Positions 17,849 to 26,452 of a DNA stretch of 64,000 bases are shown piece by piece (within the stretch, counting starts at the first letter, position 1; each line of letters starts with the position of its first letter). The DNA comes from UBA5078 sp033721235 (GTDB taxonomy: Bacteria > Pseudomonadota > Gammaproteobacteria > Pseudomonadales > Pseudohongiellaceae). Where the stretch lies: contig JAWWAY010000014.1 in assembly GCA_033721235.1 (NCBI GenBank), positions 15,963 through 79,962 on the forward strand. The letters run 5' to 3'. The notes under the pieces are model-generated. The model saw nothing but the letters and a program-made list of their open reading frames with translations, ran no database searches and was not told where the DNA came from. The translations under genes and the position numbers were made by a program.

Positions 17849-18925
17849 CTACAAATCGAGGGCGGTGCTAATTTGACGCCAAGACAGATACTTAAAGTTT
17901 TGCGCTTCTTCTGGGTGCGTATTGAAGCCATCTTGCGTCACTACCATGCCCTGAGGATACTGGGGAGTTCTCAAGATGCTGCTAACGGCCAAACCATCGG
18001 TTTCTTGACTACCGTCCACGGCGAGCTCGGTATTGTGACCCACTACAAAACTGCCTCTATAGGCATAGGGCGCTTGTCTATCGTAGACGGCATAGCTGAA
18101 GTTACCCTGGCTGGACACTACCAGATAGCCTTGGCCGCCTTCTTGTAGGTAGAGATCCATACCTTCCACGTCGGCAACGAGAACTTCATCGTCGATATCC
18201 GCAACGGAGACGATATTCGCTTCCTCCCGCGCATCCGCGGAGACCACGCGAATCCCTTCGTCTTCTACTCCTAGAAACAACAAGCCTTGTTCATCATCCG
18301 CCACACAGCCCTCTGGCTGATTCGACACGGCAAACTCTCTCACGAGGCGAGCCCCAAACTGCGGCATTGCGCCATCTTGAGGCGCGCGTAGCAATTGCCA
18401 CTGCTGGAATCGGCCGTCCTTATCATTGACAAAGACTTGCGGCCCCATATCACTCATATACATGCATAGGCCATAGGGTTCGCTTAAACCGGTAGGAATC
18501 TCGCTAGCGGACAGCCAGCTCACTTCTCCGCTGTGCGCCACGAGGAATAAGCTAATAGTATTGCGCGTACGATTACTCGCTGCGGCGATGGCCGACCACC
18601 CTGGCACATCACTCAGCGCGCGAATATCGATATTATTCACACGACCAACTGCTAGGCGCTGTGTACGCTCGCCTTCGAGATTATAAACCTCCAAACCGTA
18701 TTGCTTGTCCGTACCTAGTATTCGGCTATTATCAATATTGTGCGGATCCACCCATATTGCAGGATCGTCAGCGGCATCCTCGGCCGAAAGAACGGGAGCG
18801 GTCTCGCCCTGAGCAAACACAAGTACCGCTTTAGGCGGCGCTACCATATGCTCTTCTAGGGCACAGGCCGTTAGAATGAATAGCATAAAGGCAAACCAAG
18901 AACACGCTAGCTTCGATCGAATCAT
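17849..18925 (-). CDS. Beta-propeller phytase lipoprotein (3-phytase)
   Basis: 358 residues with a lipobox LTAC and a lipid-modified C21. Family signatures in order: 'DDPAIWVDP', 'GTDKQYGLEVYNLEG', 'VNNIDIR', 'EGCVADDE', 'DVEGMDLY' and 'ETDGLAV'. These form the calcium-binding six-bladed propeller of alkaline phytases, which release phosphate from phytate. Marine bacteria use such enzymes to scavenge organic phosphate. As a lipoprotein without an obvious Asp at +2 it would sit in the outer membrane. It is a single-gene unit, divergent from the SDR gene across about 100 bp. Confidence 0.88.
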   Translation of the reverse strand: MIRSKLACSWFAFMLFILTACALEEHMVAPPKAVLVFAQGETAPVLSAEDAADDPAIWVDPHNIDNSRILGTDKQYGLEVYNLEGERTQRLAVGRVNNIDIRALSDVPGWSAIAAASNRTRNTISLFLVAHSGEVSWLSASEIPTGLSEPYGLCMYMSDMGPQVFVNDKDGRFQQWQLLRAPQDGAMPQFGARLVREFAVSNQPEGCVADDEQGLLFLGVEDEGIRVVSADAREEANIVSVADIDDEVLVADVEGMDLYLQEGGQGYLVVSSQGNFSYAVYDRQAPYAYRGSFVVGHNTELAVDGSQETDGLAVSSILRTPQYPQGMVVTQDGFNTHPEEAQNFKYLSWRQISTALDL

Positions 18926-19026
18926 TTTAAAAAAACACCCTGAATTAATCTGTCGAGTGCTGCATTCTAATGATGCTGTGTGTCAAAATGATTACGATAC
19001 TGATGACAAAAAAAGGACTAAGCACA

Positions 19027-19791
19027 ATGTCTAAGACCGTACTCATTACGGGGGCCTCCTCGGGCTTTGGCGAGGCGACAGCGTATAGATTCGCCGAGAC
19101 TGGCGCAAAACTTGTGTTATGTGCCCGCAGCAAGGATAAGCTGGACGCCCTACAACAAGAGCTCGCTATGCAGACCTCCGTGCATATCGCGACGGTGGAT
19201 CTGACTTCCCAACAATCCGTAGATGCTTTTTTTGCATCCCTGCCAGAGCAGTTTCGAGAAATTGATGTTTTGGTTAATAATGCCGGTTTAGCCTTAGGCA
19301 TGGAGCCCGCTCACCTTGCGAAGCTAGAAGACTGGGAAACCATGATCGACACCAATATCAAGGGCTTAGTGCGCATGAGCAAAGCGGTACTGACAGGCAT
19401 GGTCGAGCGCAATAGTGGTCATATTATTAATATTGGCTCTACTGCCGGGAATTGGCCCTACCCCGGCGGTAATACCTATGGCGGCACTAAAGCCTTTGTG
19501 CAGAGTTTCTCGCGAGCTTTACGCGCGGACCTACTTGGCAAGAAAATTCGCGTCAGCAACATCGAGCCGGGCATGTCGCAAACCAACTTTTCTAATGTGC
19601 GCTTCAAAGGAGACGAGACAAAGGCCGCAAAAGTATACGAGGGGACGAAACCGCTTAGCGCACAGGATGTGGCTGAAATGATCTTCTGGGTAAACTCTAT
19701 GCCTGAGCACGTCAACATCAATACCCTCGAGGCAATGCCTGTGTGTCAGGCATGGAGTGCTTTATCAGTTAATCGAGAAATAGAGTATTAG
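19027..19791 (+). CDS. Short-chain dehydrogenase/reductase (YdfG-like)
   Basis: 254 residues with a Rossmann nucleotide-binding motif 'TGASSGFGEA', 'NNAGLA', catalytic Ser in 'NIGSTAGNWPYPGG', and Y-x3-K in 'YGGTKAF'. The whole resembles NADP-dependent 3-hydroxy acid dehydrogenases of the YdfG type, including 'RVSNIEPGM'. ATG 19027 behind AAGGA is preferred over an in-frame upstream ATG at 18970. Its stop is only 4 bp from the convergent end of the giant glycosyltransferase gene, with no terminator in between. Confidence 0.88.
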   Translation: MSKTVLITGASSGFGEATAYRFAETGAKLVLCARSKDKLDALQQELAMQTSVHIATVDLTSQQSVDAFFASLPEQFREIDVLVNNAGLALGMEPAHLAKLEDWETMIDTNIKGLVRMSKAVLTGMVERNSGHIINIGSTAGNWPYPGGNTYGGTKAFVQSFSRALRADLLGKKIRVSNIEPGMSQTNFSNVRFKGDETKAAKVYEGTKPLSAQDVAEMIFWVNSMPEHVNINTLEAMPVCQAWSALSVNREIEY

Positions 19792-19795
19792 ATTC

Positions 19796-22700
19796 TTAAC
19801 CCGATCGATTACTGCGGATTTGAGCTAGACGGGCACGCATTAGCTCGCCTACGACTCTCGGAGAAAATTCACTTGCTATGGTATGCAATGCCCGTTTGGC
19901 CAGACGCTCGGCCAAGGCTTTATCATCCACTAGGCTACGCATACCTTCTGCGGCTTGATTAATATCCGGATCAGCCCAAATTTGTCCCTTCTTGTAAGGC
20001 CCGTAGTCTTTATCCACTTCGATCAGGGTGTAACTCACACAAACACTGTTATCAGGGCTCATATAATCCACATTGCCAGACCAATTAGTCGCTAGAACCA
20101 CTTTCCCCAAGGCCATCGCTTCTGCAGGCCCAAGCCCGAAACCCTCGGAGCGGTGCAGGGAAACAAAGCAATCGATACAGCCGATAAGAGAGTTAATCTC
20201 CTCACGAGAAAATACTTTGTTCACAATGATAATATTCTTGTACTTTCCAATCGCCAACTTCAGAGCATCCATGGCTTCAGCCGTACAATTGTTTACCTTG
20301 AGAACTAATCGCACATTCATATCATTGGAGTCGAAGGCCTTTTGGAAGGCACTAATCGCACCATATGGATTCTTTCTTTCCGCAAGGCTGTGAGTATCGA
20401 ACATCGACAAGAAGATAAAAGCATTTTCTGGAAGAGCAAAATGTTGACGCGGTAACTTGGCCGTATCCGCAACCTCTATAGCGTGTGGAACTCTTATGAC
20501 CGGCACTGGTGACTTAATGGCAACAGCATCTTGCACAAAGGACGATGGCACCCAGATTTCATCGAAATGCCCGAATGCACTTTCCCAGTCTTTGGGTATA
20601 ACTGGCAACTCCCAAGCCCAATAGCCAATCACATAGTGATTGTCGAAATAGGCGCTTGGTAATTCGGAAATAACTCGCCCTACCTGGTCGGGATTAATAT
20701 GTACCAAAGTAATATCATAGTCCGCAGAAGTGGTTTCTTTATGCTGCCAGCTCAAATCCCCCATGCGCGATGGGTTACCCCCTTGGAAACAAATAATGCC
20801 AAATGGCTCTTTTGCTGCCGTCAGGGCTTTGGCATCACTTCTTGCGCCCTCACCGATCCCCATTTCAGCTCTCGTGTAACCAATGAGATTCACCCCTGCC
20901 CTATCTCCACCGGATGCTAGACGCTTCAATGGAACATCTATGCTCTGGGCAGTGGAATTTGATTCCACGCCCACGTCGAGTGAATAGTCACCCTCGATGC
21001 TCGATAAGTTGGGATTATAATATTTGTCCCCAGAGGAAAAGTATTCTCCCCACCTACTCCACATGGCTTCTTCGTCTTCTTTAGGAACAGAGGATTTGCG
21101 GCTGATGCTCTCGTGATGAATCAAGCTCGCATTGGGAGTCCAAATATTTCGATAGGACTTAAGCGATAGACGCATACATAAATCCACATCATTGCCCACC
21201 ACCGCTAGTTCTTCATCAAAGCCTTCGACCTCTTCAAACTTCTGCTTTGTTACCATTAGGCATGCGCCTGTACTGGCAGAAACTTCTCGTGTGGTCGCAT
21301 GAAGTGCACGGTAAATACGTTTACTAGGCATTCGCTTATGGAACTGGTGCAAGGCACCGCCCCCGTGAGCGACCAACATAACCCCTGCATGTTGCATGGC
21401 ACCATTGGGGTAGAACAGGCGTGCGCCGACCGTAGCGGTACTTGGCTTAATGGCGAGCCGAAGCATCTCCTCTAGCCAGTCACCTTCGATAATTTCAACA
21501 TCATCATTTAGGAATAGGTAAACTTGCCCACTGGCATGTCTGGCCCCTTCATTATTCAACTTGGCCCAGTTAAATGGATAGTTACACTCTATAATTTTCA
21601 GCTGTTTGTCTTGCAGATAGGCGATTCCCTCAGGGTACTTACCGCGACCATTGTCCAGAATCACTATTTCGTAATTAGAGTACTGCGTTTTAGCCTGTAA
21701 GGACTCTATACAAGGCTTTATTAGCTTTAGGTTGCCCATCGTCGGAATTATGATGGACACCTTTGGCTCACTCTGAAGAGGCCACTTTATATGGCGCAAG
21801 CCATACTCAGATTCTTCGAGCTCGGCATTTGGGTGACTTTCCTGTAACCAGGCCGAAACACTTTGGTATTCACTGGCACGAGCCTTGGCGACATCGTCAC
21901 ATACAGGTTCGCTCCACAATACCTTAGCAATACGTCGTGGTTCATCGATATGCTCGGAGAGCCTCAGCAGCACACTGTAGCGCCAATTCCCTGAATCAGC
22001 CTGAGGCATATCATCAGACTTGAGCACATCGCGCCTTACGGCGTACACATTGCCTATATAGTTATTAGCGTACAGATGCTCAGGAGACCATTGTGGCGTA
22101 AACACTGGGTTTAAATGCCTGTCATCGGATGTGTATTGGTCGTGATCGCAATAAACGAGTTCATCGCCCTCTTCTATTGCTTTGGAGAATTCAAGAAGAG
22201 CATTGGGAGCGAGCAACTCTCCCCCCCTCATAAAGAGCAGCCAGCTTTGTTCTTCCTCAATGCACTCTATTGCCTCTTGAGCACTTGCATGTGTTTTCAG
22301 TGCCGAGAAACGCTTGGCGGTTTCTCCTACTATATGCAGCTCCAAGTCATTCCACGACTGCTCTTCAATACTATTTAGACTCGCAGCTAGCAAGGTGGAA
22401 TCACCGCCTTCAGATAGAAAGATAATATGAAATTTTCGAGTCTTCTTTACGAGGCTTATATGGGGAATTTGCTTGACGACTTCAGCCGCTTCCGGTGTGT
22501 TTTGCCAATACCAAGCGTTATAGAGATCAGCCTTTTCTTGGACAATTATATTTCTATTAAGCTCTTCGCAGGACCCGTCATTATCGCAAGCACGTATAAT
22601 CAGCTCGTGCTCGCCCACGGGTATATCTTCTAGCGAAACCTCTTGATAGAACCCCGATGTGATCGCATCGGCTACGTGCGGAAATTCATCTGCTATATCG

Positions 22701-24010
22701 GGTCTGGTTATGCCTGTTGAAAAAGTCGCCTTTACATCACCATCGATAAATAGCTCAATATTACTGATTCCCGATGAAGCTAGACACCAGCCTTGAACAG
22801 TAATTTGCTCACTGAAAGCTAATCGCTCTGGCGATGGAGAATCGAGGCTAATCTTTACTCCAGAGGCAGCAACGCCCTCGCGTCGTTCTTTTCCAAGCTT
22901 CCTAGCGTTTAATTTTTCTTTAAATTTTCTCGCACCGGCTTTTATTAGCAACTGTTTAAGCCCACGAACGGGCCTAGTAATGCGCCAAGAAAGAGAGCTA
23001 TAAATTAACTGAATATGCTCATTTAACTGAACAATATGTGCTTTACTGCTCTCAAGTTCCGCAATTTTTCTCTGTAGACGCTGTTGTGTTTTAAGCAGCT
23101 GAGCTTTTTGAGCTTCATTGTCCTGAGTCAGCTCTTCGAGCTCAGTATTGAGCTTCTTGTTTTGCTCGTATACCGCAACAAGTTCGTCATTTAAGCTCTT
23201 TGCTGTTTGTTGTAGCGTGTCAATTTCGGCTTCTTTGTCTAGCGAGCCGAAGGACTCGTTGATCTGCTGCCCACTCCAAACTTTAAACCACTTCTTGAAT
23301 AACAGAGCTCGCCCTGCGGAGATTGGGTTTCCGGCTTTAAACCTTGAACCCGAGTCCTTTGTAGCAGTATTGGATTCGCCACCGTCCCGATAGAAGGCCG
23401 TCATCTCATCTAAATGAAAGAAGCCGGCATGCTGAGAAATCTGCAACCAGAAATCCCAGTCTTCAAAAATATCGAGGCTCTCATCAAAGCGACAGCCACA
23501 CTCAACTAGTTCACGTCTAAAGAGCGCCGAGTGTATGGGAATAAAATTATCGCGACGCAACACGGCCGCATCGAAATCCTGGCGAAAAGTGCCCTCCAAT
23601 AAGGAACCGTCGATAGCAGCCTTTTGAGTGCTAGAGTAGGCGACGCCAAGTTCAGGATTGTTCTGTAAGACAGCAACAAGATTGCCAATATGATCGGGCG
23701 CTATCCAGTCATCTTCGTCTAAGAACAAGCAATACTCGCCCTTAGCATGATTAAGCGCCACATTGGCCGCAGCGGGCCTATTGAGTTGCCCCTTGCCTGT
23801 CACCTCATTGAGTGGAGAGCTTAGCTGAAGATCCCGGTGAACACTCAAGCCCTCACCCGAAGCATCGACTAAGACTATCTCTAAGGAGCCATAGCGTTGC
23901 GCCTCTATGGACTTGAGAGCCTCGACCAGCTCGGGCCGATTCATGCTACGACACAATATTGAAACAAGTATTGAGGCGGGGCTGCTGTTTGTATTGCGTT
24001 CTTGGGTCAT
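19796..24010 (-). CDS. Giant multidomain glycosyltransferase (three GT2-like modules and one GT4)
   Basis: 1404 residues. Order: a GT2 domain (about 13-235) with acidic motif 'FLDEDDW'; a coiled coil (about 270-325); the 'SLSWRITRPVRGL' motif (about 337-349) often found in polysaccharide glycosyltransferases; an Ig-like module (about 380-470); a second GT2-like domain (about 523-710) where the DxD position reads 'MRGGELL', possibly inactive; a third GT2 domain (about 747-977) with 'LNDDVEI'; and a GT4 domain (about 1037-1393) with the E-x7-E-type motif 'SEGFGLGPAEAMALG'. There is no signal peptide or clear membrane segment. It probably assembles several sugars of one surface polysaccharide from the cytoplasmic side. 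The product is unknown. Confidence 0.88.
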   Translation of the reverse strand: MTQERNTNSSPASILVSILCRSMNRPELVEALKSIEAQRYGSLEIVLVDASGEGLSVHRDLQLSSPLNEVTGKGQLNRPAAANVALNHAKGEYCLFLDEDDWIAPDHIGNLVAVLQNNPELGVAYSSTQKAAIDGSLLEGTFRQDFDAAVLRRDNFIPIHSALFRRELVECGCRFDESLDIFEDWDFWLQISQHAGFFHLDEMTAFYRDGGESNTATKDSGSRFKAGNPISAGRALLFKKWFKVWSGQQINESFGSLDKEAEIDTLQQTAKSLNDELVAVYEQNKKLNTELEELTQDNEAQKAQLLKTQQRLQRKIAELESSKAHIVQLNEHIQLIYSSLSWRITRPVRGLKQLLIKAGARKFKEKLNARKLGKERREGVAASGVKISLDSPSPERLAFSEQITVQGWCLASSGISNIELFIDGDVKATFSTGITRPDIADEFPHVADAITSGFYQEVSLEDIPVGEHELIIRACDNDGSCEELNRNIIVQEKADLYNAWYWQNTPEAAEVVKQIPHISLVKKTRKFHIIFLSEGGDSTLLAASLNSIEEQSWNDLELHIVGETAKRFSALKTHASAQEAIECIEEEQSWLLFMRGGELLAPNALLEFSKAIEEGDELVYCDHDQYTSDDRHLNPVFTPQWSPEHLYANNYIGNVYAVRRDVLKSDDMPQADSGNWRYSVLLRLSEHIDEPRRIAKVLWSEPVCDDVAKARASEYQSVSAWLQESHPNAELEESEYGLRHIKWPLQSEPKVSIIIPTMGNLKLIKPCIESLQAKTQYSNYEIVILDNGRGKYPEGIAYLQDKQLKIIECNYPFNWAKLNNEGARHASGQVYLFLNDDVEIIEGDWLEEMLRLAIKPSTATVGARLFYPNGAMQHAGVMLVAHGGGALHQFHKRMPSKRIYRALHATTREVSASTGACLMVTKQKFEEVEGFDEELAVVGNDVDLCMRLSLKSYRNIWTPNASLIHHESISRKSSVPKEDEEAMWSRWGEYFSSGDKYYNPNLSSIEGDYSLDVGVESNSTAQSIDVPLKRLASGGDRAGVNLIGYTRAEMGIGEGARSDAKALTAAKEPFGIICFQGGNPSRMGDLSWQHKETTSADYDITLVHINPDQVGRVISELPSAYFDNHYVIGYWAWELPVIPKDWESAFGHFDEIWVPSSFVQDAVAIKSPVPVIRVPHAIEVADTAKLPRQHFALPENAFIFLSMFDTHSLAERKNPYGAISAFQKAFDSNDMNVRLVLKVNNCTAEAMDALKLAIGKYKNIIIVNKVFSREEINSLIGCIDCFVSLHRSEGFGLGPAEAMALGKVVLATNWSGNVDYMSPDNSVCVSYTLIEVDKDYGPYKKGQIWADPDINQAAEGMRSLVDDKALAERLAKRALHTIASEFSPRVVGELMRARLAQIRSNRSG

Positions 24011-24173
24011 TTCGCTATCGATTACGTCCTGTTAGGGCCAAAATAGCTAACAGTGTCGCTACGATGTCCTCACGTTAAAAACGAGGGGAATTATACCTAC
24101 ACAAAGGAGGGAATTGCCACGCAAAGGGCTAGAGGGGCGCGTTTGAGGGAGAATGACTGCTCTTGGGCAAAAT

Positions 24174-24209
24174 AGAGAGAGCCTGCGAATACTTGCGCAG
24201 GCCCTCTCT
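24174..24209 (-). terminator. Terminator of the Met-rich TonB receptor gene
   Basis: On the minus strand a 14-pair stem (AGAGAGGGCCTGCG / CGCAGGCTCTCTCT, one G-T pair) with an 8-base loop is followed by ATTTTG. It begins 14 bp after the stop of the receptor gene. Confidence 0.82.
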
Positions 24210-24223
24210 TAGTCATAAGGGCC

Positions 24224-26350
24224 TTAGAAGGACCACATTACGCGGGCGTATGCGTTGCGGCCTGTGCCGGGCATTCTGTCTCGCAAACCGATATCGGGAT
24301 TATAAGCTCGGTTATAGCCTGCCAGATGGTCCTCGTAGTGCTCATCGAACAGATTATTGATACCGAAGCCTATCTCTAGGTCGCTAGAGACCAGAATATT
24401 ACCGTTAATATTGAACAGCGAGTAAGCATCTGTCTCCAACTCACCATTCGTCGCAGACACTCGATCTTGATCCGCATAGCTCACGGACTCTAGGGACACA
24501 GTCCAGTTGTCCTTTCTATAATCCAGCGCAAGAACAATATTGTCAGGAGAAATTCTATACAGATTATCGTTAATATCGTCTCTCTCCCCTCTAACAATGC
24601 TGGCCACAGCTCGAAGCGTTAAAGCCGAGGAAAGCACATAGCGAGACTCCAGATCGAAACCATAGAACTTGGCATCAACGTTGGCATACTCTAGTGGGCC
24701 AGCTTGCCCCATTCCCATATTGGCCATCAATTGAGCAAAGTTCACCACCGTCGCATTAGTCGATGGAACACCTTGAATATAGTCTGTTACTTCCTTGTAG
24801 AAGGCTCGTGGATAGAAGCTTAGAGCTCCCTTGTCCATATCGAAGCCCACTTCAAGCTCATGGGCCACTTCCGCATCCAAGTCTGGCTTACCTACATATG
24901 TCTTTCCATCGGCCAAGCCGCCTGTCGCCTCCAATGGCAACCAGAGATAACGCTCTTGATAAGAGGCTGAGCGAGACTTACGCGCAGCACCTATATACCA
25001 GGTGGTATCGGAGCTGGTTTCGAGGCTGTAGCGAGCAAACCAGTCAAAATTCGTATCACTTTGTGAAAGATCGCTAGTATTGAAGTTGTTCGCCAACATG
25101 GCCGCCATATTATTCATCATGACAGGCATTCCCATCATCATGTTCATAGGGTTCAGGTTTGCAGATACCCGTTCGGAGTCTGAGCTCACTCGATTAACCC
25201 GAACACCGGCATCTAGACCCGCGCTATCGCTTAAGGACAGGCTGCGCTCGACGAAGAGGCCTACAGTGTCTCGATCCGTATCATTGAAGTTGGCGATATA
25301 GAAGGCGGGAGCATTGGGGTTAGTAATAGTGGAGCGATGCGTCTCCATATTAGAGTCAACGCCATACTTCCAAGTGCCGTTGTTCACGAATTCCTCTATG
25401 CTTAGAGCGAAGCCGTAGTTTTCGCTTACGGCGAAGTTTCTTCTATAGCGCATAGCGCCAGTCGTCATCATATTATCTTGAGGAGGACGACGAAGATGGT
25501 AGTTTGTCATCCAGTGTTCGTTATCGCTCGCAGAGAATTTCGCCGTAATAATTCTGTCGGCGGTATCCCATGTGTATTTAGAGCGGAACAAGTCACTATC
25601 GACTGACAGAATATCCATAGGCAACGCAGCAGTACCTGTATCTTTAGTATTGTTACGCGCGAAGTCGATACTAAATTCGTGATCGCCTCGATTAAAACTG
25701 TAGCCCAGATCAAAGCGCTCACGATCATATTCTGAGGGAGTAATATCTCCATCGGCGAATTCTTGATCATCGCCATTCTCCTGCATCACAAAACCACGAA
25801 AAATATGATGTCGATTTGCGAGCGAAAAGAAGCCACTTGCTACCATTCCTGAGTTAACGCTCTGGCCGCCTAAATATGTTCTTCCAGCGAACTCGAAGTC
25901 ATTCCCTAGGCCATAGTCACCAGAGTAAGTCTTGGCCTCAACGTAACCACCAATTGTTTCTTGCCCAGCGCTTACTGGGGCTATGCCCCGGTTAATGGTA
26001 AGAGACTCTAGAATTGCGACAGGCGCGTAATGTAGCGGCGTATCCATCGCATTGGGACCGGCGCCGCTAATCTTAGCGCCATCCACCGATACTCGAATTC
26101 GATCGCCATACATGCCGCGATACTGAGCGATACCCGTTAATTCGCCATTTTTATTGACGTTAGCGCCCGGCATTTTGCGTAATAATTGTGCCGTGTCTGC
26201 AGGCGCAACCATCGTATCGTCGGTAATAACCGTGTGCGTATCCCTCACACCAATCACCATGATTTCTTCCACGTTTTGAGGCGGTTGCGCATAAGCGCCT
26301 GCACTCAAGAGAATGGACACTGGAAGTAGTTTCTTGGTAAAGGCAATCAT
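24224..26350 (-). CDS. TonB-dependent receptor with Met-rich segment, possibly copper-specific
   Basis: 708 residues with a signal peptide (about 1-21), a TonB-box-like 'EEIMVIGV', plug domain (about 30-160) and 22-strand-type barrel ending in aromatic 'ARVMWSF'. Plug segments 'LLRKMPGANVNKNG', 'QYRGMYGDRI' and 'VDGAKISGAGPNAMDTP' recall the OprC/NosA copper receptors. A predicted loop near residues 400-425 is strikingly Met-rich (NPMNMMMGMPVMMNNMAAM), as expected for copper binding, and 'LMANMGMG' occurs later. Copper specificity is inference. A 19-bp dyad upstream (26418-26436) may be its operator, and a terminator follows. The second TonB receptor lies just upstream on the same strand. Confidence 0.8.
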   Translation of the reverse strand: MIAFTKKLLPVSILLSAGAYAQPPQNVEEIMVIGVRDTHTVITDDTMVAPADTAQLLRKMPGANVNKNGELTGIAQYRGMYGDRIRVSVDGAKISGAGPNAMDTPLHYAPVAILESLTINRGIAPVSAGQETIGGYVEAKTYSGDYGLGNDFEFAGRTYLGGQSVNSGMVASGFFSLANRHHIFRGFVMQENGDDQEFADGDITPSEYDRERFDLGYSFNRGDHEFSIDFARNNTKDTGTAALPMDILSVDSDLFRSKYTWDTADRIITAKFSASDNEHWMTNYHLRRPPQDNMMTTGAMRYRRNFAVSENYGFALSIEEFVNNGTWKYGVDSNMETHRSTITNPNAPAFYIANFNDTDRDTVGLFVERSLSLSDSAGLDAGVRVNRVSSDSERVSANLNPMNMMMGMPVMMNNMAAMLANNFNTSDLSQSDTNFDWFARYSLETSSDTTWYIGAARKSRSASYQERYLWLPLEATGGLADGKTYVGKPDLDAEVAHELEVGFDMDKGALSFYPRAFYKEVTDYIQGVPSTNATVVNFAQLMANMGMGQAGPLEYANVDAKFYGFDLESRYVLSSALTLRAVASIVRGERDDINDNLYRISPDNIVLALDYRKDNWTVSLESVSYADQDRVSATNGELETDAYSLFNINGNILVSSDLEIGFGINNLFDEHYEDHLAGYNRAYNPDIGLRDRMPGTGRNAYARVMWSF

Positions 26351-26417
26351 CGCTTCTCCTCTTAATTCTATAAAATATCGACACTTTATATCCTACTAAA
26401 TATAGAGCACCAATACT

Positions 26418-26436
26418 GTGCGACACGTTGTCGCAC
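26418..26436. promoter_or_regulatory. 19-bp perfect dyad upstream of the Met-rich TonB receptor (operator candidate)
   Basis: GTGCGACACGTTGTCGCAC: 8-bp arms around CGT, centred 77 bp before the receptor ATG and inside the 102-bp gap to the next gene. No T-run follows on the minus strand, so it does not look like a terminator for the upstream gene. I do not recognise the matching regulator. Confidence 0.6.
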
Positions 26437-26452
26437 CCAAACCAGAGCAGCG

